This document shows, piece by piece, positions 43,130 to 51,760 of a stretch of 64,000 bases of DNA. Location of the stretch: assembly GCA_015058945.1 (NCBI GenBank), contig SVBF01000014.1:1-64000 (forward strand), written 5' to 3'. The DNA is from Erysipelotrichaceae bacterium (GTDB lineage Bacteria > Bacillota_I > Bacilli_A > RFN20 > CAG-826). The position numbers and the translations under genes are program-made. Every line of letters begins with the position of its first letter. The stretch's first letter is position 1. Under the pieces are notes generated by a model that saw only the letters and a list, made by a program, of their open reading frames with translations, ran no database searches and was not told the origin of the DNA.

Positions 43130-43956
43130 ATGGCGACGGGAATCTTCTCCTCGAGGGTTTCATATTCGTAATCGATGATGTCGAAGTCCTCGACCTTGAA
43201 ATCATAGAAGTTCTTGATTTCGGGGTTGATCCAAAGTTTCGGGGCTTTGTGCATCGGCTTCTCGATCACTTTCTTCACGAGAGGGATATGGCGGTCGTAG
43301 ATATGCGCGTCGGCGATGACGTGGAGAAGCGTGCCGGGCTTTAATCCGCTGACTTGGGCGAACATGTGGAGGAGGAACGCGTATTGCAGCGTGTTCCAGT
43401 TATTCGCGGTGAGCATGTCGTTGCTGCGCTGATTGAGGATGCCGTTAAGGGTGTCGCCCGCGACGTTGAAAGTCATGGAATAGGCGCAGGGGTAGAGGTG
43501 CATCTCGTGAAGGTCTTCGAAGTTATAGATGTTCGTGAGGATGCGACGGGAGTGGGGGTTATGCTTCAAATCGTAGAGGACGCGGTCAACCTGGTCGAAT
43601 TCTCCCTCGGGGTAGATGGCTTTCTTGGCGAGTTGATACCCATAGGCCTTGCCGATGGAGCCGTTTTCGTCCGCCCAAGAATCCCAGATGTGGGGTTTGA
43701 GGTCATGGATGTTGTTGGACTTGCGTTGCCAGATCCAAAGAAGCTCGTCGAGGCAACTTTTCCACGGGATGCGACGCAAGGTCAAAATGGGCAGTTCCTC
43801 TTGAAGGTTATAACGGTTGGTGACGCCGAAAATCTTGATCGTATGGGCAGGGGTTCCATCCTCCCAATGGGGTCGGACGGGATAGTTCTCGTCGGAGACG
43901 CCGTGGTCGAGGATGTCCCGCATGTTCTGAATGAATATTTCGTCTGCTTTGCTCAT
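43126..43956 (-). CDS. thyA: Thymidylate synthase
   Basis: Start set at ATG 43956 (276 aa), because the frame upstream is not protein-like and a perfect TATAAT lies seven bases before this ATG. Catalytic Cys sits in HLYPCAYSMTF (about residue 155), the NQRSNDMLTANNWNTLQYAFLL region binds dUMP and folate, and IADAHIYDRH is the C-terminal signature. Here the classical PPCH is YPCA, a variant seen in distant ThyA forms. It makes dTMP for DNA synthesis, together with folA downstream. Confidence 0.93.
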   Translation of the reverse strand: MSKADEIFIQNMRDILDHGVSDENYPVRPHWEDGTPAHTIKIFGVTNRYNLQEELPILTLRRIPWKSCLDELLWIWQRKSNNIHDLKPHIWDSWADENGSIGKAYGYQLAKKAIYPEGEFDQVDRVLYDLKHNPHSRRILTNIYNFEDLHEMHLYPCAYSMTFNVAGDTLNGILNQRSNDMLTANNWNTLQYAFLLHMFAQVSGLKPGTLLHVIADAHIYDRHIPLVKKVIEKPMHKAPKLWINPEIKNFYDFKVEDFDIIDYEYETLEEKIPVAI

Positions 43957-43963
43957 GAGCAAA

Positions 43964-43981
43964 ATTATACGTGCCGGCACG
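43964..43981 (-). promoter_or_regulatory. thyA -10 box with adjoining 12-bp perfect palindrome
   Basis: TATAAT (43964-43969) is seven bases from ATG. Directly upstream CGTGCCGGCACG (43970-43981) is a perfect palindrome that fills the spacer region, a likely repressor site. Confidence 0.6.
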
Positions 43982-44039
43982 ATATTTCCCACCAAAAAAC
44001 ACAATGTAATTGTATTTTTCGTGGAAGTCGTTGGGCGTG

Positions 44040-44048
44040 TGCTAAAAT
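44040..44048 (+). promoter_or_regulatory. Extended -10 box, leaderless GTG start
   Basis: TGC-TAAAAT, six bases (TCACCC), then GTG 44055. No Shine-Dalgarno. Confidence 0.6.
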
Positions 44049-44054
44049 TCACCC

Positions 44055-45071
44055 GTGAAAAGCGGTGCATCCAAACTGTTGATCCCTTGTTCCCTGATGC
44101 TCTTTTCCTGCGGGGAAGCGCCGGCATCCTCCTCTTCTAGCGTCGCCTCTTCCTCGTCTGAACCTTTGCCTTGCGTCACGTTGACCGGCGGAGGGGATAT
44201 GTCTTTTTCCCTGGACGTCGCCATCGAAGGTGAAAGCTCCAACGTCTCGCTGTCTTTCGTAGGAATGGAATTTGCCATCCAAGACGACTATCCAATCGAA
44301 AAGCTGAGCGACCTCGTCGATTACACCTATTACGCCGAGGCGAACATGATCGGCGACCTTTCTTGCGAATCCATCTTCCTCACCCAAAGAAGAGGCAGGG
44401 GCAAAACCGAATATGAGTTCCCGACCGCCCATTTCCGCACCTATGTGACCGGCGGCGACATCTATCTCGACCTAAGTGAGATCGATTTGTCCGACTTGGG
44501 CGTGGAGACCAACAAGTATGTCTTCCGCGATGGCTTTGCCGCGCTTAAAAGCGAAGACGCGCAGCAGATCCGCGACCTCTTGTCCATCCCAGAGCTCGAC
44601 ATGCAGGCTTTGCTAAGCGCCTCCACCGAAAATGAGGTCATCGAAAACGCCATCCACATGGAACGTTATGACCGGGAACGTTATAACGTGTCCTTTGAAT
44701 TGAACAGCTCGACCATCGCCGAAGTCGTCGGCTATTTCGACGAGACCGCCAAGGTCGACGAGGTCAAAGCGCAGATCGATGAGTTCGTCACTTTTGGCGC
44801 AGGCACCGCCATCACCGCGCTTTATAACATGAAGGACAATTCCGTCAGCGGATTTGGGCTCGTCGGCACTTTAGGCCTTCCCATTGGTTCCCTCGAATAC
44901 GAAGAGACCTCCATCGACTTATCGAACACGAAGCTCAACGTCGATTTGAATATGGTTTGGAACTCTAGCGAAGCCTTTGCCCTCCCTCCCTTAGACGATT
45001 ACACGGAGGTGACGATCCCCAAGGAAACGGAAAGCACGTCCGAAGTGGGATCTTCAGAGGCCGTTGCATAA
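44055..45071 (+). CDS. Lipoprotein, unknown, GTG start
   Basis: A 338-aa protein. Lipobox LFSC (Cys about residue 18), a short Ser-rich linker, then an Asp/Glu-rich body resembling LppX/LolA-like beta-rich lipoproteins in length and texture, though no motif proves it. A Ser/Glu-rich tail ends the protein. The GTG at 44055 is required because there is no in-frame ATG before the signal peptide. Only one base separates its stop from the radical SAM gene. Confidence 0.7.
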   Translation: MKSGASKLLIPCSLMLFSCGEAPASSSSSVASSSSEPLPCVTLTGGGDMSFSLDVAIEGESSNVSLSFVGMEFAIQDDYPIEKLSDLVDYTYYAEANMIGDLSCESIFLTQRRGRGKTEYEFPTAHFRTYVTGGDIYLDLSEIDLSDLGVETNKYVFRDGFAALKSEDAQQIRDLLSIPELDMQALLSASTENEVIENAIHMERYDRERYNVSFELNSSTIAEVVGYFDETAKVDEVKAQIDEFVTFGAGTAITALYNMKDNSVSGFGLVGTLGLPIGSLEYEETSIDLSNTKLNVDLNMVWNSSEAFALPPLDDYTEVTIPKETESTSEVGSSEAVA

Positions 45072-45072
45072 T

Positions 45073-45768
45073 ATGGATTTCTCCGGTTTTGAAAAATTAT
45101 CCCTCGTCGATTATGACGACAACCTGACCGCCACGCTTTTCATGGCGGGATGCCCTTTTCGTTGCCCGTTTTGCCATAACGGGGAACTCGTCCTCCATCC
45201 CGAACGCGCGGCGACGATCCCTTGGGAGGAGATCGTGACCTACCTTAAGAAGCGACAAGGCGTCCTCGACGCGGTTTGCGTTTCCGGCGGTGAGCCGACG
45301 TTAATGCCAGACTTAGAAGAAAAGATCGCCGAGATCAAATCCCTCGGCTACAAAGTCAAACTCGATTCCAACGGCTTCCGACCCGAGGTCCTTAAGACTT
45401 TGGTGAGCAAAGGCCTATTGGACTACATCGCGATGGACATCAAAAACTCGAAGCTGAAATATGGCCTCACCTGCGGGGTCGCGGTCGATATGGAACAGAT
45501 CGAGGAATCGGTCCGTTTCCTTATGTCCTCGGGCATTCCCTATGAATTCCGCACGACCTGCATGGCCGAATTCCATGACGCCTCCGACTTCGCGTTGATC
45601 AGCGAATGGATCGCTGGGGCGGAGCGTTATTTTCTGCAACGCTACATCGATTCGGCGTCGTGCATCCAACATAATTTCCACGAAATTCCCCTGCAAAAAG
45701 CCAAGGAATACCTGGAAATCGTCCGCTCGACGATCCCAAGCGCAAAGCTAAGGGGCTACGACGAATAA
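45073..45768 (+). CDS. nrdG: Anaerobic ribonucleotide reductase activase-like radical SAM protein
   Basis: A 231-aa radical SAM enzyme. CPFRCPFC near residue 29 gives the CxxxCxxC cluster, VSGGEPTL the SAM-binding GGE, and LDSNG and MDIKN follow. Length and motif context fit the Thermotoga-type NrdG, which makes the glycyl radical on class III NrdD. nrdD itself is 3 kb further along on the opposite strand. I start it at ATG 45073; a TTG at 45064 is in frame but inside the previous gene's end. A pyruvate-formate-lyase-activase role is the main alternative. Confidence 0.8.
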   Translation: MDFSGFEKLSLVDYDDNLTATLFMAGCPFRCPFCHNGELVLHPERAATIPWEEIVTYLKKRQGVLDAVCVSGGEPTLMPDLEEKIAEIKSLGYKVKLDSNGFRPEVLKTLVSKGLLDYIAMDIKNSKLKYGLTCGVAVDMEQIEESVRFLMSSGIPYEFRTTCMAEFHDASDFALISEWIAGAERYFLQRYIDSASCIQHNFHEIPLQKAKEYLEIVRSTIPSAKLRGYDE

Positions 45769-45775
45769 GCGAAGA

Positions 45776-45809
45776 AAAAGACCGATGGCGATTGATGCCT
45801 CGGTCTTTT
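45776..45809. terminator. Bidirectional terminator
   Basis: AAAAGACCGA (45776-45785) pairs with TCGGTCTTTT (45800-45809), between nrdG (+) and the S41 lipoprotein (-). Confidence 0.85.
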
Positions 45810-45817
45810 CACTTGGC

Positions 45818-47737
45818 TTACTTGGCGGAGAAATGCTCGTTGAGGACGCGCTCGATGTCGGCGATGTCATAGAAGGCGCTGAAATCAAGGACGGTAGTTC
45901 CTTCCTGCTCCTTCGTCTTGATCTCGAACTTATGGTCGCAGGAACCTTCCCTCGCATCGTCGATCTTGCGACCGTTTTTGTCCACGGTGGCGTCGCAGGC
46001 ACTGCGGATGGTCCTTAGCCCGACGCCGGTATGCTGGCAGAGGACGGAACAGCTGCCGCCGCCGGAGATGTCGCCCATGGTGAAGATGCCGCGGTCATGG
46101 AGATAAATCGGGGAGATGCCGCCGCAGGAATAGCCGTTTTGCGACATGAGCACGGCGACGTTCTTTCCCTTCACGGGGTCGAAGACGGCGTCTTTTTCGT
46201 CGAACTTACGGTCAAGGTTACGGTCGAACTGCAAGGCCGCGGTGATGTGCTCGCCGGTGATGCGGTTCTCGAGGGAAAATTCGGTCTTGCCGATTTTGTT
46301 CTCAGTGAGGAGGGAAATGACATACATCATCTCGTCCACCGAACCGCCGGTGTTGCTCGCGAGGTCGACGACGACGTTTTTGACGGCAGGGTCCTTCTGG
46401 GCTTTGAGCAAGCCGTTATAGAGGGAGACCACGGAGCCGCCGACATGCTCGCCATAAGGTAGTTCGGCCGCGCCGGCATAGAATTCTTTCCATGACGCTG
46501 CGTTTTGGTATTCGCCCATGTAGTCGTCGATGAAGATGAAGGCGGTGTTATTGACCTTCAAATAGGTCTCCTCACCGCGAAGGTTGCCCGTGCCTTCTTT
46601 GGTTAACTTAAGGACGTCCTTACGATTGGTGCGAAGTTCCTCGTGGTGGTTATAGCTGGCCGCGTAATTCGATAGCTCTTCATAGCCGTCTCTGCGAATC
46701 TTGGTGACGTTCAACGAAACCTGCGGGAGGAGGGTTCGAGCCCAAGAAGGATAGGCTAAGGACTGGGTCGCTTCGTCATAGACGTAGCTGATGAACGGAT
46801 CTACTCTGGTATGGCCCGCGTCGGCGGTGAGTTGGCCAAACAAGTATAGGCCGGTCGCGTAGCCTAATACGGTGCCATCGGTGAGGTATTGCTTCGCTAA
46901 ACGGCCGAGGGGGCGGCTCTCCAATGCATGGTCAAGCCCTTTGGAGAGATCGTAATAACGTTCGAGGCTGCTGCGGCCGGGACGACCCAGGAAGACGTCA
47001 TAATCGAAGCAGAGCTCGTTATAGAGATAGGTCGCGTATTCTACGCCGAGGTCGGTTTTAAGGGCAGGCTCGTAGGTATCTTTGCCAAAGGAGTTGGTGC
47101 TTTCGTCCCCCGCGGAATAGATGAAGAGGTCCTGACGGTTATATAGGGAGGTCAACAAATCGGAATCGGAGAAGATGTCCTGCAGAGTGGGAAGAGGCAA
47201 GTAGAGGTCCTTGCCATCGCCATGAAGGTTGATGCCGTAATCGTCGAAATCGACAGTGGTGGCTTTGGCTTTGCCATCGACCTTGATTTCGCCCACTTTC
47301 ATCCAGGGCATGCCATCGGTGCCGAGCATCGCGCTGAGGCCGGAGGCGTAGGTTTTGGTCGAGGTGAAGAAGGGTAGATAATCAGAGGACATGATGTTGC
47401 CATCGACGTCAAAGGCGGCTTTGCCGTTGCTCGGGGAGGTGACGGTATAGACGCTGCCGTTAACCTTCACGTCGAGTTTGCTGCGCGCGGGATCGCTGCT
47501 TCTGCCTTTGAGCAGTAGGCCATAGAATTCCGCGATGGAGATATAAGGCACATCCTTGGAACCGGAATAGAAGCGGAGTTTCGTTTTCTGGTCCAGCTTT
47601 TTGTCGACGTAACGGACGCTGATTTCTTTCTCAGTGAAGGTTTCCGTCTCGGCGGAGGAGGAAGCTTCGCCGGAAGATTGACCGCCGCAAGCGAGCAACA
47701 TGGGTACGAGAACGAGTAGGGGGAAGGGACGTTTCAT
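45818..47737 (-). CDS. S41-family peptidase lipoprotein
   Basis: A 639-aa protein. Lipobox LLAC (Cys about residue 17) and a short Ser-rich linker, then a large N-terminal region without a clear PDZ domain. A C-terminal tail-specific protease (S41) domain follows: VVDLASNTGGSVDEMM, and VAVLMSQNGYSCGG, which holds the likely nucleophile Ser. A run of Cys residues (CGG, GGGSCSVLC, CDAT, SCDH) is unusual. S41 lipoproteins process or degrade secreted proteins or peptides at the cell surface. Similar ones are common in gut Bacilli. GAGG of the palindrome GAGGTACCTC is the ribosome site. Confidence 0.8.
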   Translation of the reverse strand: MKRPFPLLVLVPMLLACGGQSSGEASSSAETETFTEKEISVRYVDKKLDQKTKLRFYSGSKDVPYISIAEFYGLLLKGRSSDPARSKLDVKVNGSVYTVTSPSNGKAAFDVDGNIMSSDYLPFFTSTKTYASGLSAMLGTDGMPWMKVGEIKVDGKAKATTVDFDDYGINLHGDGKDLYLPLPTLQDIFSDSDLLTSLYNRQDLFIYSAGDESTNSFGKDTYEPALKTDLGVEYATYLYNELCFDYDVFLGRPGRSSLERYYDLSKGLDHALESRPLGRLAKQYLTDGTVLGYATGLYLFGQLTADAGHTRVDPFISYVYDEATQSLAYPSWARTLLPQVSLNVTKIRRDGYEELSNYAASYNHHEELRTNRKDVLKLTKEGTGNLRGEETYLKVNNTAFIFIDDYMGEYQNAASWKEFYAGAAELPYGEHVGGSVVSLYNGLLKAQKDPAVKNVVVDLASNTGGSVDEMMYVISLLTENKIGKTEFSLENRITGEHITAALQFDRNLDRKFDEKDAVFDPVKGKNVAVLMSQNGYSCGGISPIYLHDRGIFTMGDISGGGSCSVLCQHTGVGLRTIRSACDATVDKNGRKIDDAREGSCDHKFEIKTKEQEGTTVLDFSAFYDIADIERVLNEHFSAK

Positions 47738-47774
47738 GAGGTACCTCAGGCATCGTCGATGCCATTTCTAAGCG

Positions 47775-47783
47775 ACTATATCA
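47775..47783 (-). promoter_or_regulatory. Extended -10 box of the S41 gene
   Basis: Minus strand TGA-TATAGT; a roughly 30-nt leader with the inverted repeat GGCATC-GAC-GATGCC leads to ATG 47737. Confidence 0.5.
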
Positions 47784-47803
47784 AAGCATTTCCAAAAAGA
47801 AAA

Positions 47804-47862
47804 ACAACCGCTTTCCACATGAATCCCACCAAAACGGGGGAACTTTGCGGGGAAACGGTTGT
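47804..47862 (-). terminator. Terminator after trxB
   Basis: ACAACCG (47804-47810) pairs with CGGTTGT (47856-47862), with inner TTTCC/GGGGAAA support. On the minus strand it is followed by a T-run. Confidence 0.55.
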
Positions 47863-47871
47863 CGTTTGTTT

Positions 47872-48777
47872 CTACCTATTGAGGTAATTGGTGGCTTCCA
47901 CGGCCGCGACGGCGCCGTCGCAGGTGGCGGTGATGACCTGGCGGACCGTCTTTTGGGTGCAGTCGCCCGCGGCGAATAAACCCAGCACGCCCGTGCCCTG
48001 TTTTTTATCAACGACGATGAAGCCGCGCTCATCGAGTTCGACGATATCCTTGAAGGGTTCGTTATGGGGCTCTTGGCCGACGCAGATGAAGCATCCGGCG
48101 CAGGGGATGGTGACCTCTTCGCCGGTTTTGGTGTCCTCAAAGATGACGCCGGTGAGGTCTTTGTCCCCGAGGAATTCCTTCGTGGACAAGTTATGGCGGT
48201 AGGTGATGTTTGGGATCTTCTTCATGCGCTCGACGAGGATGGGGTCGGCGAAGAATTTGTCGAAGAGGGTCGCGACAAAGACGCTCTTGGAGGTCTCGGA
48301 GAGGGAAATCGCGTATTGAAGGGCGGTGTTCGCGTCACCGATGAGCAAGACGTCCTGATCGGCGAAGAAGGCGCCGTCGCAAGTGGCGCAATAGGAGATG
48401 CCATGGCCGGTGAGCTCTTCTTCCCTAGCGATGCCGAGGTGACGATGGTTGCAGCCGGTCGCGATGATGACGGTCTTCGCGTCATAGAGGTTGAAGTCGG
48501 TCTTCACGCGGAACATGTCGACGTCTTTGACGACGCTTTGGACGTCCTCGAGTTCGAATTCGGCGCCGAGGTCGGTGATCTGGTCGAAAAGATGGTCGCT
48601 CCAATCCGAGCCGGAGATGGTTTTGATGGAGGGGTAGTTTTCTAGGCGTGGGGACTTAGCGATCTGGCCGCCGATGGATTCCTTTTCGAGCAAGAGGACG
48701 GTTTTGCCGGCGCGCAAGAGATAGAGGGCGGCGGTCATGCCCGCCGGGCCACAGCCGATGATGATGCAGTCGTACAT
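47872..48777 (-). CDS. trxB: Thioredoxin reductase
   Basis: A 301-aa protein with N-terminal FAD site IIIGCGPAGMTAALYL, redox-active CATC in SYCATCDGAFF near residue 135, NADPH site VLLIGDANTALQYA (degenerate GxGxxA), and a C-terminal FAD motif GLFAAGDCT. AAGGAG precedes ATG. It follows nrdD on the same strand after 67 bases, suggesting that it feeds electrons to the redoxin domain fused to NrdD. No separate thioredoxin gene is in the window. Confidence 0.92.
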   Translation of the reverse strand: MYDCIIIGCGPAGMTAALYLLRAGKTVLLLEKESIGGQIAKSPRLENYPSIKTISGSDWSDHLFDQITDLGAEFELEDVQSVVKDVDMFRVKTDFNLYDAKTVIIATGCNHRHLGIAREEELTGHGISYCATCDGAFFADQDVLLIGDANTALQYAISLSETSKSVFVATLFDKFFADPILVERMKKIPNITYRHNLSTKEFLGDKDLTGVIFEDTKTGEEVTIPCAGCFICVGQEPHNEPFKDIVELDERGFIVVDKKQGTGVLGLFAAGDCTQKTVRQVITATCDGAVAAVEATNYLNR

Positions 48778-48800
48778 TTTCTTCTCCTTATAGAGGAATA

Positions 48801-48826
48801 AGGCCCCTTACGGGAAGAGGCCTTAG
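48801..48826 (-). terminator. Weak hairpin between nrdD and trxB
   Basis: AAGGCC/GGCCTT arms without a strong minus-strand T-run; partial read-through into trxB is plausible. Confidence 0.4.
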
Positions 48827-48844
48827 TCGTTGTTTCGTTTTGGC

Positions 48845-51229
48845 TTATTGGGCGATCTTCGCGGATTCGATGAAGCCTTTGATGAGGGAGGCGTTTTCGA
48901 AGGAGCGATAGCCGTTGCCCTCGGGAACGATGAGGGTCGGGGCCTGCTTGATGCCGAACTGCTCGACGAGCTCACGGTTGGTGGTCGCGTCGACGTTGGT
49001 GTAGTGGATGCCGGCCTTATCGAGGAGCATCTTGGCCATCTTGCAGTTGGGGCAGGCGGGGGAGGTGAAGAGGAGGAGGCCGTTCACCTCGAGCTTGGGC
49101 TCATGGTGTTCGTGTTCGCAAGCGCAGGCTTCGCCTACGGAGTGGACCGGTTCCTGGTTCTCGTCGATGACGTAGGTCTTACGCATGTTGAATTCCTGAA
49201 CCTTGCCGGCGTTCCAGTTCTTGACCGGACGGTAGTAACCGGTGATGCGGGAATAGACCTCAGTCTCCTTGCCGCAGGTCGGGCAGCGATACTGCTCGCC
49301 GGTGATGTAGCCATGGTCGGCGCAGACGGAGTAGGTCGGCGACATGGTGTAGTAAGGAAGCTTGTAGTTATAAGCGATCTTACGGACCAACTTCATGCAG
49401 GATTCCCAGTTGGGGAGGCGCTGGCCGAGGAAGGCGTGGAAGACGGTGCCGGAGGTGTAGAGGGTCTGGAAGCGATCCTCGATGTCGAGGGCGGCGAAGA
49501 TGTCTTCGGTGTAACCGACGGGCAAGTGGCTGGAGTTGGTGTAATAGGGGGTCTCACCGGCCTTGGAGGCGGTGATGATGTCCGGGAAACGCTGCTTGTC
49601 GTGCTTGGCGAGACGGAAGGCGGTGGATTCGGCCGGGGTCGCTTCGAGGTTATAGAGGTCGCCATATTGCTCCTGATAGTCGGAGAGGCGCTCCCTCATG
49701 TGGTTGAGGACTTCCACGGTGAAGTCCTGGGCCTCGGGGGAGGTGAGGTCCTTGCCGATCCAACGGGCGTTGAGGCAGGCTTCGTTCATGCCGACCAAAC
49801 CGATGGTGGAGAAGTGATTGTTGAAGGTGCCGAGGTAATGCTTGGTGTAGGGATAAAGACCGGCGTCGAGGAGTTTGGAGACGGTCTGACGCTTCACTTT
49901 GAGGGAGCGGGCGGAGATGTCCATCAAACGGTCGAGGCGGGAATAGAAGTCCGCCTTGTCGGTCGCGAGGTAAGCGATACGGGGCATGTTGATGGTGACG
50001 ACGCCGATGGAGCCGGTGGATTCGCCGGATCCGAAGAACCCGCCGGATTTCTTACGGAGTTCGCGGAGGTCGAGGCGGAGACGGCAGCACATCGAACGGA
50101 CGTCGCTGGGCTTCATGTCGGAGTTGATGTAGTTGGAGAAGTAGGGGGTGCCGTATTTGGCGGTCATCGTGAAGAGAAGCTTGTTGTTCTCGGTCGGGGA
50201 CCAGTCGAAATCGCGGGTGATGGAATAGGTCGGGATCGGGTATTGGAAGCCACGGCCGTTGGCGTCGCCTTCGATCATGGTCTCGATGAAGGCTTTGTTG
50301 ACCATCGCCATCTCTTCTTTGCAATCCGCGTAGGTGAAGTCCATTTCCTCACCGCCGACGATGGCGGGAAGGTTCGCCATGTCATCGGGGACGGTCCAGT
50401 CCAAGGTGATGTTGGTGAACGGGGATTGGGTGCCCCAACGAGAGGGGGTGTTGACGCCGTAGATGAAGGATTGGATGCACTGCTTCACCTCTTTATAGGT
50501 GAGACCATCCTTCTTCACGAAGGGGGCGAGGTAAGTATCGAAGGACGAGAACGCCTGAGCGCCAGCCCATTCGTTCTGCATGATGCCGAGGAAGTTGACC
50601 ATCTGGTTGCAGAGGGTCATGAGGTGACGGGCCGGGGAAGAGGTGATCTTGCCGGGGACGCCGCCGAGGCCTTCCTTGATGAGCTGCTTTAAGGACCAGC
50701 CCGCGCAGTAGCCGGTGAGCATGGAAAGGTCGTGGATGTGGATATCCGCGTTGCGGTGCGCGTCCGCGATTTCCTTATCGTAGACCTCAGAGAGCCAGTA
50801 GTTGGCGGTGACGGCGCCGGAGTTGGAGAGGATCAAGCCACCGACGGAATAGGTGACGGTGGAGTTCTCCTTGACGCGCCAGTCGGCGACGCGAAGGTAG
50901 GAGTCGACGACGTTCTTGAAGTCAAGGTTGGTGTTCTTGACGGTGCGAAGCGCGGCATGCTTGGCGCGATAGTCCATATAGGACTTGGCGACCTCGACGT
51001 AACCGGTCTGGATCAAGACGATTTCGACCGCGTCCTGGATGTCTTCGACGCTCACGACTTCGTTTTTGATCTTCTTGTTCAGCGTGCTGGTGACGCGAAG
51101 GGCCAAAAGTTCGATGACGTCCGGGGTGACTTCCTGGTGCTCCGCCTTGAAAGCGCGCTCGATGGCGCTTTCGATTTTCTTGAGGTCGAAGGCTACTAAC
51201 GAGCCGTCCCTCTTGCTTACTTGTAGCAT
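48845..51229 (-). CDS. nrdD: Class III anaerobic ribonucleoside-triphosphate reductase with fused redoxin domain
   Basis: A 794-aa protein. Residues 1-95 form an ATP-cone (VSKRDGSLVAFDLKKIESAI). The glycyl-radical barrel follows, then the zinc site CADHGY...CPTCG and the radical-bearing RITGYYRP near residue 665. After about residue 710 there is an additional ~80-residue glutaredoxin/thioredoxin-like domain: LLLFTSPACPNCKMAK (CxxC near 726) and QAPTLIVPEGNG (cis-Pro loop). Most class III enzymes oxidise formate; a subgroup uses redoxin as reductant. The fusion and adjacent trxB place this one in that subgroup by inference. GGAGG precedes ATG. Confidence 0.93.
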   Translation of the reverse strand: MLQVSKRDGSLVAFDLKKIESAIERAFKAEHQEVTPDVIELLALRVTSTLNKKIKNEVVSVEDIQDAVEIVLIQTGYVEVAKSYMDYRAKHAALRTVKNTNLDFKNVVDSYLRVADWRVKENSTVTYSVGGLILSNSGAVTANYWLSEVYDKEIADAHRNADIHIHDLSMLTGYCAGWSLKQLIKEGLGGVPGKITSSPARHLMTLCNQMVNFLGIMQNEWAGAQAFSSFDTYLAPFVKKDGLTYKEVKQCIQSFIYGVNTPSRWGTQSPFTNITLDWTVPDDMANLPAIVGGEEMDFTYADCKEEMAMVNKAFIETMIEGDANGRGFQYPIPTYSITRDFDWSPTENNKLLFTMTAKYGTPYFSNYINSDMKPSDVRSMCCRLRLDLRELRKKSGGFFGSGESTGSIGVVTINMPRIAYLATDKADFYSRLDRLMDISARSLKVKRQTVSKLLDAGLYPYTKHYLGTFNNHFSTIGLVGMNEACLNARWIGKDLTSPEAQDFTVEVLNHMRERLSDYQEQYGDLYNLEATPAESTAFRLAKHDKQRFPDIITASKAGETPYYTNSSHLPVGYTEDIFAALDIEDRFQTLYTSGTVFHAFLGQRLPNWESCMKLVRKIAYNYKLPYYTMSPTYSVCADHGYITGEQYRCPTCGKETEVYSRITGYYRPVKNWNAGKVQEFNMRKTYVIDENQEPVHSVGEACACEHEHHEPKLEVNGLLLFTSPACPNCKMAKMLLDKAGIHYTNVDATTNRELVEQFGIKQAPTLIVPEGNGYRSFENASLIKGFIESAKIAQ

Positions 51230-51345
51230 ATTGCTATCCTCCGATTTTCGCTTCCCGCAGCGAGGGCTTCAAAAACCATCGATAACGCACTCGGGGCGTT
51301 CTATGGCGGGGAGCAGTAGACCCTCCCTCGGGTCTTGTGCGGGGT
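51230..51345 (-). promoter_or_regulatory. Structured 5' leader of nrdD
   Basis: Three hairpins lie within 115 bases of the start: CGCT-TCCCGC-AGCG (51250-51263), AACGC/GCGTT (51284-51288 with 51296-51300), and AGACCC/GGGTCT (51318-51323 with 51330-51335). The element GCGGGG occurs on both sides of the last. No known riboswitch consensus was matched. Confidence 0.4.
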
Positions 51346-51553
51346 TAATGATAATTTGGCGTTTTCAAAAATCAATCCATACGCTTCGCGCGCCAAAATT
51401 CATATGAAAAAATACTCTTGCAAAATGACGTTCCACGCGAAGGTAGGCGTGCGGTCGGAACAAATCGGAAAACGTTAGTAGTTTTTTGGTGTCAACGGAA
51501 AAGAAAAAACGCCCAATAGGCAAATGCAAAATTCGTACACTGTATAAAATTTT
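51346..51553. other. Non-coding stretch between nrdD leader and candidate ncRNA
   Basis: It holds CACGC...GCGTG (hairpin near 51433-51452) and a perfect TTGACA on the minus strand near 51490, but no convincing matching -10 or ORF. The nrdD promoter is probably within it. Confidence 0.4.
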
Positions 51554-51689
51554 GATTTTCAGAGGTCACTCATATCCGTTCAAAAAGGCGTCTCTCTTTG
51601 GCGCCTTCCTGTTGTTTACACGCGCATATAGAGAAATAAGGCAAAGGGCTGTGCGATATGAACAAAGGGAGGGCTGACTTAGTGAAATC
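51554..51689 (+). ncRNA. Candidate long-hairpin non-coding RNA
   Basis: GATTT/AAATC (51554-51558 with 51685-51689), TCACT/AGTGA (51566-51570 with 51681-51685) and CATATC/GATATG (51571-51576 with 51655-51660) nest into one long interrupted stem. An internal hairpin AAGGCG/CGCCTT is at 51585-51607. A -10-like TATAAA (51543-51548) ends five bases before the first arm. The architecture with a large asymmetric bubble is reminiscent of 6S RNA. There is no terminator T-run. Confidence 0.3.
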
Positions 51690-51702
51690 GCTTCCCTCAT
51701 TA

Positions 51703-51730
51703 TTGAAAATGGCTTAAAGGAAGATAAAAT
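51703..51730 (+). promoter_or_regulatory. mscL promoter
   Basis: TTGAAA (51703-51708), 16-nt spacer, TAAAAT (51725-51730); AGGAGG follows at 51746. Confidence 0.65.
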
Positions 51731-51760
51731 CTTCATGATTCTTCAGGAGGAAACATTTAA

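Noticed and set aside
48830-50692. 620-aa plus-strand ORF opposite nrdD, and similar long antisense ORFs (2422-3885, 22804-24270, 1244-2467)
   Set aside because: They mirror real genes with strong GC3 bias, are composed of Val/Gly/Glu/Asp/Arg-rich repeats, and have no ribosome site or domain.
51486-51677. 63-aa ORF between nrdD and mscL
   Set aside because: GTG start, no Shine-Dalgarno, basic random composition, and it overlaps the candidate RNA hairpin.
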